Below, in pieces: positions 46,266 to 59,132 of a DNA stretch of 64,000 nt; positions within the stretch are counted from its first letter, which is position 1; every line of letters begins with the position of its first letter. The position numbers were made by a program, and so were the translations under genes. The stretch is taken from positions 930,001 through 994,000 of the forward strand of contig JAGMWG010000015.1 in the NCBI GenBank assembly GCA_020744225.1. The letters are read 5' to 3'. This DNA comes from Paraphoma chrysanthemicola (lineage: Eukaryota > Ascomycota > Dothideomycetes > Pleosporales > Phaeosphaeriaceae). The notes below the pieces were generated by a model, which saw only the letters and a program-made list of their open reading frames with translations, did no database searches and was not told the origin of the DNA.

Positions 46266-49200
46266 ATGGCTGGTACGCCTTCAAACGGGAAGGTGGCAGC
46301 AAAGCCCCTACCGCCTTCGCAACTGAGGAATGAGTTCCGCGCTGGTTCTACTGACGATGAGAGAGCGACGTCGAAAAGCCTAGTCGAGGCACCTGACAGT
46401 CAGTCAGCCATACCTGAGACTCAGCTCGAGCAACAAGACGTCGATGGCAGTGGCAAACTTGAGCCAGACAACGGCGCCGAACCATTGAGTCCCAAATCTA
46501 GTGCTCTCCTCGACAAATGCGAAACGAAGAAGAATGTCAACAACGTCGAGACCTCATTTGCCGTGAAGCTCTATACCAAGGACCGCATCAAGCCTTTCCG
46601 CAGCTCCGCGGTTGCCCCATCGGTTGGCTTCTCTTTTGGCCAGCCCAAGAAGGCCGCTAAGAGACTACCGGCGAATGGAATATCTAGTGTGACTTCTCCT
46701 GCCCATGGAGCAAGCTCATCTGAACTGCCGCCAACTGGTCCACAGGGACTAACTGCTGAAGGTGGGTTCTGTCAAAGCTTGAGAGACGATGACTGACCTT
46801 CATCTAGGTGCGAAATCACGAGGCTTAACACCAAGCATCACTGCTGCTTCTGTCGAGCAACGGGCGTCGTTACTTTTACTTGCGCCTAATGCAGATGTTG
46901 TCGTCAAGGGTCTCCAGTCCACCACGACAAACGCTTCGGAATATCCCGTTCAGGCTCGACAGGAGCACAACAAATGGTACGGCAAGAATATGGCCTTGGA
47001 GATATTCGAGCTAATGACCCCATGCAGGAGCGGGTGGCACGGTTCGAGCGCGCCACCATCAGCACAGCCCGGTTCAGAGCACGCAGCTCTCGCTCCGAAG
47101 ACTAAACCAGCCAAAAGGAGCAAGCAGAAGAATAACGGCGGACCACATCGTCTACGCGGTGGTCCCTTACCACCGAAATACACAAGCGAAGGCTTGAGCC
47201 GTCCAGAGCATCCGCTCGGCCCTCCGCTCAGCTCTGGGGATGTCTCAAAGGCAGGGACGATCATATCTTCCGCTTTACATGAGGGTGCGAACACGACTGC
47301 CATCTGGAATGAGCCTGCGGACCAATCGGAAATACGTCGGCATCCTACTCGTCCCTCTGAGATCTATGCTTCGCCTCCTGCTGAAGAGACTGCTGCGCGA
47401 GCTGTACAATCACGCTCAAACAAAGCAGATGAGACACAGGGAAGCTTTAGTCTTCCCGAGAAGGACCAGAAAAATGAAGTAGTTTACAGGATCCCCGAAG
47501 ATGCTTCGGAGGACGCTTGTGCCCTGCCTGTTGAGGCTCCATTGTTGTCAATCAAACAACCAGTGCTCGAACAAAACACATCCAATCTACAACACCACCA
47601 GAATTCTCATCAACTTCCGGAACAACGCTCCTATGACAACCACGCTGTGTCGCCAAACCAGCCGCATGAAGCGCCGACTTTCCCTGAGGGCACGTGGCAG
47701 CGTAAGCATGGTCATATCAGCAAAGGTGACACTCAAGTCAGCCGCACAAGCATGGCACTCTATGGCAATGAAGGTCTTGATCATGCGCCAAGCGAAGCGT
47801 TGCTTCATAAAGTCTCGGATCGAAATGGGTCTCATCGGGTCCTGAAGTCACAGAAGAAGAGGCGACCTGGAAACCTTTCGCACTCGACGCTGTCAGCGCA
47901 GGCACCAGATGCAATTCGATCGCGGCCTGCCATAGTAGGCGATAGTTTTGAGCAAGCCCTGCATTGCCTCCGCATAGCGCATGTGGCTGACCAGTATCGA
48001 TTAAATCACGATAAATCGACTGAGGCTAGGCACTTCGAGGAAATCCGAGCTCAACTTCAGATTCGGCTTCAACACGAGTCTGCCGCCGCGGCTGATTGGA
48101 AGGAGAGGTTTCATAAGCTCAACACCACAGTCTCTGAATTACGAGAGAAAGCGAGGACCAACCAGAAGTTCGTCTCGGGCATGCAGAATGATTATGAAAA
48201 GCTTCAACAGTCCGCCATTTCTGCACAAGAAGATTGCAAAAAGGTGCTGCAGCAGAAGATTGTTGAGCTTAAGGACGAGAAGGAGGAACTCCAATGCCAG
48301 TGGGTGACTACTCTGGATTCACTTGAAAAGCGCCAAAAGTCTTCAAAAAAGACGATCGACGACCTTTTTGTTAGCTTGCGTATATCTCAGCTTGAGAGGG
48401 CAGAGCTCACGGCAAAATTGGAGAAGCAGGTCGAGATACACGAGGAGGAAAAGACGAAGAGGTCCGATCTCGAAACGCAGCTGTTAGCATCTATTCAGAG
48501 TGTGGATCGACAGCTTGTTGAGCGATCAACGAGTATCATCGAGAGTCTTGCTAGTCTTCAGGTCTCGATCGAGGATGGCATGGCTGCCGATGAGAGGAAC
48601 TCTAGCGTTGAGGAGTGCCTCACGCAACTACGACAACTCCGAGCCACACCTTTCTTGACTTCAAAGGACGTCCAAAAAGCTGAGGCTATGCTTCGATTTA
48701 TGCAGAAGGGGTAAGTCTCGAAGTAGACCTGCAGCAATTCATGACTAACACGCCCGCCAGTTTCGATACCAGGATTGACGGTCTCTCCAGTTCAATCCAA
48801 GTGAATGTTTGCTCGACTGCAACGCTCGAAGAATCCATCGCCGAACAACTGCGTAAGCTTCGGACCGAAATTATGGAATTTGAAAAGATCACAGCCGAAA
48901 ACTGGCAGGCGCAAGAGACTACTGAAGTCCTGTGACAGCAGCTGTTATCAGAACAGAAGCAAAAGCGCCAACTTCAAGATCGAGTCCAGACTCTAGAGGA
49001 AAGCGAAAAGACTCTTAATGCTTGCAGAGTAGAGCTTGAGAGACGGCTGGCCGGGATAAATGAATCAATTGAGCGTAATGAGACTAACAAATTGGCTCTT
49101 GAGCAACAACTGGCCGAGTTACGGCAGCAGTTGAAGGGAGTTAGTGATGAGCAGAGCAGTGCCAAGGCTGAGATTGATCATCTCGAGCAGCGTTTGCGAA

Positions 49201-51570
49201 CGAGGGAGCAAACATTCGAAGAGTTGAAGGTTGTGAAACTCACCGGTCGCTCGCGAAGTTCTCCGCTGATATAGTACAGGCATCCTACGATTTGTTGGAG
49301 CAGCAGTGTAAGACGAGGGAGGAGGAGATTCAACGGCTCAGAGGCGAGATCAAGCGACTAGAGCAGGATGCAAAGGTAGATTCGCTCGATGAGTCTTTAA
49401 TAGGTGCTAACTACTCCCGCAGGCCCCAAAAAATGATACGCAACAGTCTAACATCATCGAAAGGAATCTGAGAGAAGAGTTTGACGAGACCGAGAACCGT
49501 CTTTCAGGCGAGAACCATCGTCTCACCGCTGAGCGGGATGACTGTATGAGGCAGCTCGAAGTCACCCAGAGGGAGAAGACGCAGATCGAAGCAGAACTCA
49601 AGACTATGCAAAGCGCGGCGCATGATGATGCTTCCTTGGGTACTGAGGTCTCCAACCTTCATGAGAGTTTACGAGAGCAGCTCGAAGCAACGAAAATCAA
49701 GGACTCCAAGATCACCGAGCTTGAAAACTCACTTACGCAGTCAGAGCATGACAAGAGAAGTATCCGGATTCTTTGCGAACAACAACAGGCCGATATCGAG
49801 CAGCACCCGTTGGCGCTTGAAGCACTGCGTCAGGAGATTGAGGACGAGCATTATGAAGAGCGGTCCAACGCCAAATCGGCTATCCTCACTGCCCGCAATG
49901 AGATTCAAGTTTTGGAAAAGGACAAAGAAGCTCTCCAACAACAATTCGAACAATGCCAAGACAAGGAGGCCAGGCTGGCAAAAGAGCATGCAGCGCTTTC
50001 TGCTGACCGTGAAACCTTGCGAATCGAAAATGCGGAGCTTCGAAGAGCTCGTGAGGCTAGCGCCGACCAGATCTTCCGAGTTGAGCGAGATAACGACCGA
50101 AAGAGTCAAGAACACGAACAGAGTCTGGAAAAACTGCAGCGGCAGTCCAAACAGGCTGATGCAGCTCTCAAGGAAGCTGAAGCCACGCTCAAGCGACAGG
50201 AGGCCGAATTTCGGAAGAAGCTAGAGTTTGACTGCAAGAAGTTCGAGTCGAAGATTGAGACGCTCCTGGTCGAGCTGGAGAAAACGAAAGCTACCATGGC
50301 TACCATGGCCACAACCAAACACCAGCAGCAAACCCAGCAGGAAACCCAGCAGCATACCGCCCAGTCACGAAATCGAGATCAGAATTTCGTGTCTTCTCTA
50401 CATGACGCTCGGGCTGGCAATAAGAGAAAGAAGGTCAATCGACACACCAAACAAGTGGGAGATTTCGACAGCGCGTCTGCGGCGCTAGCTGACCAACGCG
50501 TGCGTCCGGCTGCTGAGGGCAGGGAACAGAAGCATTACGCGGAGCAAGACCAGATGCTCTTCGGGAATCAGCCACAAGGTGTCGGTGACTATGCTGAGAG
50601 CTCAATCCGCGAGCCTGTGGCTCAGCAGGTCGATGAAACACAACAGATTCCCGGCATGACTTTCACTTTTCCTGAAATTACCCGGAACTTAGGGTCCGAC
50701 GATGAATCACCGCTGTCTGACGTCCCCTCTGATGACCTCGACCAGCTGCAAGAGACCATTGGGGACCTTTTGCCGGCTGGCCTAAGCTGGCATGATTCGC
50801 ACTCCAATGGTCAACCGTTCTCACATACAGATGAAGCAGGAACACTACAGCGCGACGAAGAAGTGCCTGACTCGGATCCGTACTCGACAGGCTCTCGGGA
50901 TCGACCGAAATCGCAAGCGAATATGGCTTCGCGCATGATGCCGCCGCCCAGAAAGACGTCTCAGCGCTACGCTCACTATAAACCTAATGGGAGTGTGCCA
51001 CAACAGGGCCCGGGCAGCGTGTCGATTCGTAAGCAGCACGGCCATTTTACGATGCGCCTTCGAGACAGCTCGCCAGACTTCATGCATCATCCTTCCTCAG
51101 TGATGAAGCATACTTATGCGGAGTTCAATCAAGACAATGTCAGTCGCAATGAGCAAGTATCCGACAGCCGAGAACTTCATGGCCTTATTAGCAGTCGGAA
51201 GCGAAGGAACGCCGATGATTCCTTGGAGACATCCAAGAAAATTCTGACTTCATCAGTTTCTCTCCAAAACCCATTCGACACCACGCAGTCTGGTATGCCA
51301 TGCGCATCGAAGCCACGAGGAAAGGCCTCTCGGTCAAGATCCGACAAGTCACATGGCCTCATGCTCCTGACACGGTCTCAAGATGAATCGAGGTCGTCCA
51401 GTGTAGCCCCGGATACGCCTACCCCAAGTCGAAGTTCGCTACGTCGTGTGGCCAGGCAATCCCGCAACAAACCATTTTGGACCTCTCGCAATTCAGTCGC
51501 CGAACATCGACGCACCTCGGGCAGTCAACCGACTTTGTCATCCAGTCGCCAGACAAGAAGTAGAAGTTAG
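46266..51570 (+). CDS. Large coiled-coil protein gene interrupted by an in-frame TGA
   Basis: Spliced exons 46266-46761, 46808-48710, 48761-49229, 49280-49375 and 49423-51570 form one continuous frame of about 1700 codons, except for a TGA at 48933-48935. Residues up to about 560 are Ser/Pro-rich and basic; a long Glu/Gln/Lys/Leu-rich coiled coil follows (for example REKARTNQKFVSGMQNDYEK, LEQQLAELRQQLKGVSDEQS, LEKDKEALQQQFEQ). The last 400 residues are again disordered, with basic clusters (SSRKRRNADDS). Organisation recalls spindle-pole, chromosome-axis or synaptonemal-complex coiled-coil proteins, but I cannot name it. The coding pattern continues unchanged for hundreds of codons after the TGA, so the stop looks recent (one CGA-to-TGA transition would explain it), programmed, or a sequence error. 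The third intron (49230-49279, donor GTTGTG) is also doubtful. Confidence 0.65.
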
Positions 51571-53936
51571 TGCGTATCGCGCTGTGGGGCATGCGCATGC
51601 TGACTGAAAGCTCTAGCTGCTGCCCAACAAGATCGCTTCGAACAGGAGCTCCGAGGCCGTTGAGGCAGTACATGACGGCGACCTTGCTAAGTGTCAGGCT
51701 CGCTTAGGTCACACGAAGGTCACAAACCTTGGCCTGCAGCTGTAAGAGAACTAGGATGTCCCAACCAGACAGTGTCCTAAGTGTACCCATCGCTCATGGT
51801 CAACAAGTGTCTTTACGATATCTCTTTACCTATTTCGTCTACGCAATATTTCGTATGTCATGCGTGTTTCCAATCAAAGTCGCTGTGTTGCCGATGAGAG
51901 AGCACTCCAAATAGCTCGAAAAGATATGAACGCAGGGATCTTGGAAGGAATAGTGAGTGGAAAGACAAGGCGAGGCCTCAAAAGCCTCGAGGCTGTCGAA
52001 TTACCGATATATCGTAATGACTCATGCCCACCTGATAGAATTAATAAAAAGCGCTCTTGGGATCTGATGTGCCACATCTTGCAACGGTTGAATAAGTGTC
52101 AACCGCACCGTCCTCTACTTGAAGATCACCTTGACAGTCAGGAACCAAGCACTGTATCATCGGCGCCTGGCCGTTCATAGTGATGTCCGTTGTATTCCGT
52201 ATGCGTATCGGGCACTCAATGCGCTGTACATGTCTGAAATCATCCACGTCCTACCACCGCCGATTTCAGGAGCTATGGAAACGGCACCGCCTTTCACCGA
52301 TTCGCGGTGGTGTTGTATATGAACGGCGATCCTGCCTGGTAATCCTGTGGTGCTAGGTGCTCATGCTAGTACCTCCGCTGAACGTGCGCAATGTTTGCTG
52401 GGCCGGAGCTTGTGGTTGCGGGCTTCAAGGACTCGGGTGATGTCGGCTGGAGACGTGTATTGTGCCAGAAGATGGTTTGCGAGGTCTCGTATGAGGGATA
52501 TGGTGTGGATCAGGTGTACTCCGGCCGCTGGTGTGCGATGATGTATCCGCGTGGTTCGCGTGAGAGAGACAGTGATGGTAGCGGCCACCGGGATGAGCTA
52601 AAGCAAAGCTCTCGCGATTGTCAGAGAAGGTGGTTGCTGCGGCGGTCATGGAGAAGGTGGTGGGCTAGAATTTGGTCAGCCGTTGCTGTCGAGGACGAGG
52701 GTCAAGGACGTGACTTCTGCGGGGGATGAGCTGCTATGCGTGAAGGTGATTTGCGCAACAAGATATGATTCTGCGGGATGACATGGGAGCCGGTTGAGTT
52801 GATGGTAGTTTCTGCAGCAATTTGATGTAAGTCGAGTCCGGGGTTGATTGGTCCTGCGGTCGGCGGCAGGAAATAACATGATGAAATAGAGCAATCGAGC
52901 CCTCCTCTTCCTCTCCTGCAGTCGCTCAATAGTATGACCTAAGCAGTTGCAGGTGGATCTGTTGGTCCGTGTGAGCACGATGTACTCGAGATACAGTCTC
53001 TCCAATCACTCAAGTCACATGTCGAGGTGAGCCTCCGTGGCGGTTCCCTCGGTCCCAGACCATTCCATGGTGACCGCCAGTCGTATAGACTCGATGTTGC
53101 GGAAGGTCAATGCGCGGTGGGTTGCTAGGCGGACTTGGAGGGATTTTCTCCAATCTCCTTCGCCCCCGCCACCATCCCACCAGCACAACAACAACCTCAG
53201 CACCATCTCCTTCCAGATCTTTGTCGGCACTCATGAGACCCTTCTTCATGGTGTTCTCATCCAACTCCTTCACTTTCAGCGTGTCTCCAAACGCTTGTAG
53301 CTCGCTGCAGCTGTGGGTCGGATGAGTTGTTGCGGAGCTCTAGAGCATTGCCTACTGTGCCTCCATCAGCCACAACCCGCGACTATCGCCTGCAGTGGCC
53401 AAAAGCTTCAGGAGATGCGTAAGATTCAGCTCCATCTTACCGCTTCGCTTCACGAGGCGGCGCTGTCGAGATTGGCTCCTTGATGTTGACCATTGAGTGC
53501 AGAGCTCCAACCCCACCGTGCTCACAACAGCACCACCCCGCATCCTGGGTACTGCAAACCTGGGCACAAGTAAGCCATTATATCCTTCATCCTTCTCCTT
53601 AATTATGGTCGATGCTAACCCTTGTGTTGTGCTGCCCGCGCTCCTGAGCTGCCTCGACCTGCAGCTGCGGCGGGGTCACATGGCGGCTGCGACAACAACA
53701 TTTCGCCATGATGGAGAAGACATGCAACACAACCGCACCATAGACTTAAGAAGTAGGCTGACATGTTTGCGTAGTACTGCTTCGCTGCTGACATTGCCGG
53801 CAGCGAGCTGCAGTACTGGTGCCTCTCACCATCATCGAAGTCACGATGTGACTCGGTGTATTGGTAGCGCAAGCAGCAGAAGCTTTGATCAGTCTCAACT
53901 ATACCTGAAGGTACTGTCGCTGTAGCTCCGCTTTCG
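51571..53936. other. Region without a supported gene; scattered open frames
   Basis: About 2.4 kb. Frames such as 52391-52729 (plus), 52361-52588 and 53010-53273 (minus) and 53497-53925 (plus) have protein-like composition but compete with each other and share no motif I know. The gene density drop begins here and continues to the right edge. Confidence 0.35.
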
Positions 53937-54393
53937 ATGTCAGAGCCCATAACTCTCGAACTTCCATGCCGCAAGCTGACTCAATGTGCGATTGGCTTTC
54001 CATCGCGACGCTTTGTCCTGGCTTTGGCTCCACCTTGTAATCAAGTACCTCTCAATTGGGTAATGAACTGGTCGGCTAACGTACTCTTTCTTGCAGGTGC
54101 TTCGCAATATTGTCAGCCGCCGTGGCCACGACACGCCCGCACCCAATCTCGTCGCATATCTGCCCTGTCAGCAGCCCGAAATCCCCTCGTGGAAACTCGA
54201 AGGTCCATACCGCGAATGGCTGCAGGACGAGGAACCGGAGTGGCTGGTCCGCGAAACACATGTTATGGCTGGCCACCGCCAGTCGTACGTCTCAGTGCTT
54301 TGCGCCACGCCTCAAGATCTTAGGCCGCATCCGACGATACAGCAGGACTCTCTTCATCGGCATTGGAACATTCTAGACGATGCTGTCACTTAG
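53937..54393 (+). CDS. Possible two-exon gene, unknown small protein
   Basis: Exons 53937-54044 and 54097-54393 join in frame across a 52-nt intron with GTACCT donor, GGCTAAC branch and TTGCAG acceptor, giving about 134 residues. The start is an ATG (MSEPITLELPCRKLTQ). The second exon reads VLRNIVSRRGHDTPAPNLVA, then PSWKLEGPYREWLQDEEPEW and ends NILDDAVT. I recognise no family. The well-formed intron with matching frame is the main support; a different gene model using the upstream frame 53497-53925 is possible. Confidence 0.4.
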
Positions 54394-57038
54394 ACATCCG
54401 ATTTTTCCAAGGTACGTCTTTTAACCAGCCTCTTGACGGTCGCAAGGTCCAATGATGATATCCCACGAGCATCACTTCATGAATGCTCAAAGTTTGTCTT
54501 TGCACTGAGGAACATCCTTGCTTTCCTGTTCTTGCTTCTCAGTTTTGGCAAAGCAGCTGACGACCATGTAGGACAACTCGAGATGGAGACGTGCTTTCAA
54601 AGATGCCGTTGCAAGCCCCCAACTTTTCTCTCTGGTTGTGCTTGCTGGATGGTGAAAGTAAGTCGTTCCTGAAATTCCTTCGCGTGTCTTTCGTCGCATG
54701 ATACTACCTAAGTCTTGATAACAGCATGATTGCTACTCTCTGGATCCGATTTGAGGCGGTCTTCTGTTCTTCTTGCTTCTCTTCGCCTCGATGACAGAGC
54801 TAAGACTTTTGCACCAGCGCCTCCGGAAGCGAGATGACACAAGGTGACACAATGCTTGCGGTAAGTGTTTCCAGTGCCGATCCCGATTGATCGACTTATC
54901 CAATGATGAACTAGAGCTTATTGATGCCTGATCCTGGCTCGTACTCATTGCGCTGAGAGGATTGAACGCTCCCTGATGACTGTATGCGAAGGGAAAGCCC
55001 AGCTGACGATCATCTCGAGATAGTAGAGACCTTGCGCATCGATGCGCATGGTCGAAAATGTGATGGAACCGTCTCTGGTCGTCGACATGCGCTGAAGCTC
55101 GTCGTTGATGGATTTGAGCCAGCTCTTCTATTCACTATCGCGTACTAGGCCGGGGAGTTTAGCACGATATCATAATCGCAGCTGGAGTGACTTCAGCCTA
55201 GCCAGCGTCCATGAGAAGTAAGTCAAACCCGGAGCGTTATCCTGTTTTCATCCGCGATGGTGACGTCCGTTGACAGCTCTCTGTATCGTGTTTGGTTTTC
55301 CCAAGCGACACCGTCTTCGCTGACCCGCACATATCAGCATCTCAATTCGCCAGCTTTAGAGAGCACAAGAAGCTGACTGGATTACAGATGTCTCGCCCTC
55401 GGTGTTGATAGAAAGCTCGGACACTACGATTAGGTCAGTACTTCCCTGCGGTAGTCTGCTACGACATCTCTCCTATCTGATGACAAGAGTTCTTCTCTGT
55501 AATGGCGACCGACCATGGGCTTATAAAACGACCGGAAATATTCAACTGATTATCTTCCTTATGCTCTATGCAGCGTAGTTATGGTGGAGGATATGGCTAA
55601 ATTGATCGTAGACTGCGACGGTTTCGACGGCTTATTGTGGAAGCTTACAACAAGGTTCCTAGCCAAGGTTAGTACTTCTTTGCCAACTCTCTACATTGTT
55701 TGATTTCGCGAGGATGAAAACCAAATTAGCTTCTCATACCGAGACTTTTTTCCGGGGTTGAGGCGTGGTCAATCGTTGCTTGCAGCGTGGCATCGCGAAT
55801 CGTCTGGTTCAGTTGTTGAAGAGCGTTCTAATCTTTTTGAGATTTCTCACCAATGCCCTTCTTTCGACCAGTGACACTCGAGCGGCTTCGCTAACGGAGT
55901 TGTAGGACTACCAATTTCGCTGCTACTAGGTCACATTGCCCTCCTTGTTGTCAACCTAGCGATCGTTGGCGGCTGAGCACAACTATTATCACCTTCTTTA
56001 GTGTAAGTAAAGGATCCCTTCCATTACTCGCACGCACATGACGAACACGGCCAGGCTCTCGTGATTTGGAGTGGCTGCTTGGAGTTCGCTGATCATATGC
56101 ATCAGGTCATAACGTGAGCAGTAGAGCTGCCACTTGCACTCTCACCTAGATGAGGACGAAGCTGTATGAACGATTTCCTACATGGCACTTGCCAGTCAGC
56201 GCTCTGAGCATATTGTGCCTCCAGAACGAAACTTAACTTTATCGAGAAGTCCGAAACGATCAGATGATTCTGACTTCAATCCAAACTCCTCTGGTGCATA
56301 CCACCAGTTACGTCCCTTGAACTGTGGGAATGATGATACTTGGCTGAAGGTGCAGCTGTTGGCGGCCGGAGGCTTCTCTGTATTCCATATCGCAGTCATA
56401 CTAGTAAGTGTTTTCGTTCGCTTTTCTTGTACTTGTATGATGTCAACCAAATAACAAACGTACCCTGGGTGTGAGCCGTCCTACCTGGCACTGATTTGAG
56501 ATTGGCTGTCGACCAGCCAGCTTGTTTGAGGCATTCCTTCTCCGTTTTTAGTCTCGCGACTGACATCAAGACTTGTCGCTGACAATCCCATCATGTTATA
56601 GTGTCCTACCGAGAGGAGAAGGAGCGCGACACGTGCATTCTTCGTTGTCCCACCCGCGCAAGCCAGTGTTCATGGTGGCGCAACAGTGTTCCGACTTCTG
56701 CTCGAGTGCTGCAATGAACGGCAACTTTCGTCTTCAATACCTTCCTTCCATCATGTGTGTATTCGCTGACTTTCCAGCTGCAGGTACGACGGTCCGTGAC
56801 TAGGTTCAGGGGTTCGTGCGAGCCGGTAGCGAGGTGGGGAAGGATGGTCGGGGTGTTCTAACCAAGGTTAGTGCGTCCGAACTCTAATCAGACCTCGCCT
56901 TACCAACGTTCCTCCTCATCACCGCACCGAAATGTCGGTGTCTTTGGACGCAGCTCCACGCCTGCGCCTCAGACTTCGCCAAAGAGGTCTTTTTGCTCCG
57001 CCCGCTATGAACGTCGTTTCTACGCCATGGGCCATGTG

Positions 57039-58336
57039 TCAAGTGTCTTTCCACCCCTGGCAGCGCCGCGTGAGGCAATCACAGCATAGGTTACTGCGTG
57101 ACAAGCCTGGGGCATGGCGTTTCCAAAAGTCAAGTCGTGCCGTTCCCAGCAACATTCGTGGCTCTGCTCCAGGTACCTCAAAGTATGTAAGATCGCCGCT
57201 GTATCTCCTGCCATCGTACGCTTTTCTGTCTGGTGTTTGCTCGATGCATCGCGGTTCGTCGGGCACGTCCGCCAGGCCCTCGTAGGTCTCGCCGCGCCGC
57301 GATGACGCAGGACGCATGCAATTTATCGCGGGATCTCGGTCCTCGAACATGGGGTCGTCTGCCAGCTTCAAGTTGTAGGTCTTGGCCGTCGCCGGTGCAA
57401 GAACAGTGCGACTCGATGCTGTTCTTAGAATCGTATCTGCTCGTCGCGCGCGGAAGGCAGGTAGGCCCAGTCTGTCTTGTTGCTCTTTCATGTCAGCCTC
57501 TCCAGTATCTCTGCACCGTTTCCGCTTTTGTCACGTACCTGTCTCTTCCGTCGCCCGCTATCTCTGGTGTCTTGTACCACGATGCATGTCCACGCCTCGT
57601 GCGGCGTGCTGCATTTGATTCATGACAGCCGCCTTTGCACCATGGCGCTGGCCATATGGCCGGTTATCTATATGGGCTCGTGGCTCTGGGGTTTGTTCCA
57701 TCGGTGCTGTGCTGGCGATCAAGGATTGTGGTGTGGAGGTGGCCTTCGATTAGAGGAGGTGGTGCAGTGATTGCGGCGGGGCTCGCGGTATGAAGAGATG
57801 GCTTATTCGCATGGGCATGCCCAGTTGAAGGCGTCTGATGCTGCCTGTTCGTTCGTGAGCTCGTGTTGCAGCTGCCATTTTTGCAGAAGCTGCCGCGGTG
57901 CTGGAGGCGTGTCCAGATGTGTAGCAATGGCATCCCTTTGGCCCACGCGACGGGCTATATACTGCTCCTGAGAGCGCTCCCAGCTGTCCATCTCTCTCCA
58001 TACTGCCTCCCTCTCCATGTCTTCGTGCTGGTCTGGGGCTATGCGTCCCGCGTGTCGGTATCGGTGTCGATGCAATCGCTCGAGGCACATGCTGGGGGCG
58101 GTGCTTTCCGGGATGTTGAAGTTATCGTGCAAACCTGGGCGTAGTCGCGGCTGAGGCTCTACACTTCGCAGCCTGGACTGGTTCATGCCATCCCAGGAGA
58201 ATGTGGTGGTGTTGTTGCGATAGAGCGGCGCTTGCGCATGGACACCCACGAGTTCAGCAGCCGCTAGGTCCCATAATGAGCAGCCCATCGAGGAGTCGCA
58301 CAACCAGCAGCTGTCTTCACACGGCAATCGTTCCAA
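57039..58336 (-). CDS. Doubtful minus-strand coding pieces
   Basis: Two open stretches, 57803-58336 (containing DMEREAVWREMDSWERSQEQ) and 57039-57491 (containing SSRRGETYEGLADVPDEP and KAYDGRRYSGDLTYFEVP), have charged, protein-like composition and could be exons of one gene. I cannot find a clean intron joining them, and plus-strand frames overlap both. No family recognised. Confidence 0.25.
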
Positions 58337-59030
58337 CGGCTCGCTCTTGGAAATTCTGTTTCGGTTTCATCTTTCATGATTGTTATTCGACCCGCACGGC
58401 CTGGTCAACCCCTGCATTTCTGCAGCCCAAGAGGTCTACAGGAAATCTGTCCCTGCTGAAATCCTTCGAGGAGTGTTCATACGGACTCATGTGCATCTTG
58501 GACAGATTTTGGTACGAATGGGGGAGCATCCTATCTACCCCCGCTGCTGCGGTGTTGTGGACGCTGCCGTCGCCGCCGCCGTCGCCATCTCTCCGGGTGA
58601 TCATCCTCAAGTCCCAAATGCTGTCACTCAGCATCACATTATAGAGGCCTACAAGCCTGCGCAGCCTCAACGAGCATCTTCCCACGTCCACATCTGTACT
58701 GAGGCTCTTCACCCTGCTGTCGTCAGCACGGACCCTCGTGGCATCGCGAGCAGCTGTAGACAGCTTTGGCGCTAGCGCCTATGTCAACACAACGGCCACC
58801 ACGAAGTTGCAACGATTTTAAACGGGCTGCAAAGCATTAAGAGGTGGTTAAAAGTATTAATAGCTATATGAAAATGTATATCATGTCTATAAAGACCTTG
58901 TCTTGGTGTTGCAGCGCTTCAGTGCCAGCCCGGCATCCTACTCACCCCTGTCTTGCTATTCCCACAGTCACCGTCAATATCAAATTTTACAGCCCGGTGA
59001 ACGTACTTCCACGAGCTTCTGCCTACTCTT

Positions 59031-59132
59031 GCATAAAACGCGTCTCTCGCCTGCCCCTCCCTCTCTTGTACCCCTCCACCAAACCACTTTGAAACACAAT
59101 CAAAGTCCACCACCACCACCACCACCATCACC
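59031..59132 (+). promoter_or_regulatory. Core promoter and leader of the mini-exon locus
   Basis: A TATA-like CATAAAA at 59032-59038 is followed by a pyrimidine tract (about 59041-59075) and an A/C-rich leader with a (CAC)n run (about 59108-59131) that leads into CACCATGATT at the ATG at 59133. This succession is the usual layout of a strong filamentous-fungal promoter. Confidence 0.45.

Larger units (their letters stand above)
54394..59132. other. Low-density region with splice-like signals and short protein-like pieces
   Basis: About 4.7 kb. Several good donor/acceptor pairs occur on the plus strand (GTAAGTCG at about 54658, GTAAGTGT at about 54860, GTAAGTCAA at about 55210, GTTAGTAC at about 55669). 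They separate short open pieces, for example one ending KPPTFLSGCACWMVK at 54657 and one reading VEDMAKLIVDCDGFDGLLWK at 55583-55645. An ATG frame at 56182 (MALASQRSEHIVPPERN) ends in a hydrophobic stretch before a GTAAGTG donor at 56404. On the minus strand 57039-57491 and 57803-58336 have protein-like composition. No complete gene can be assembled. Confidence 0.4.
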
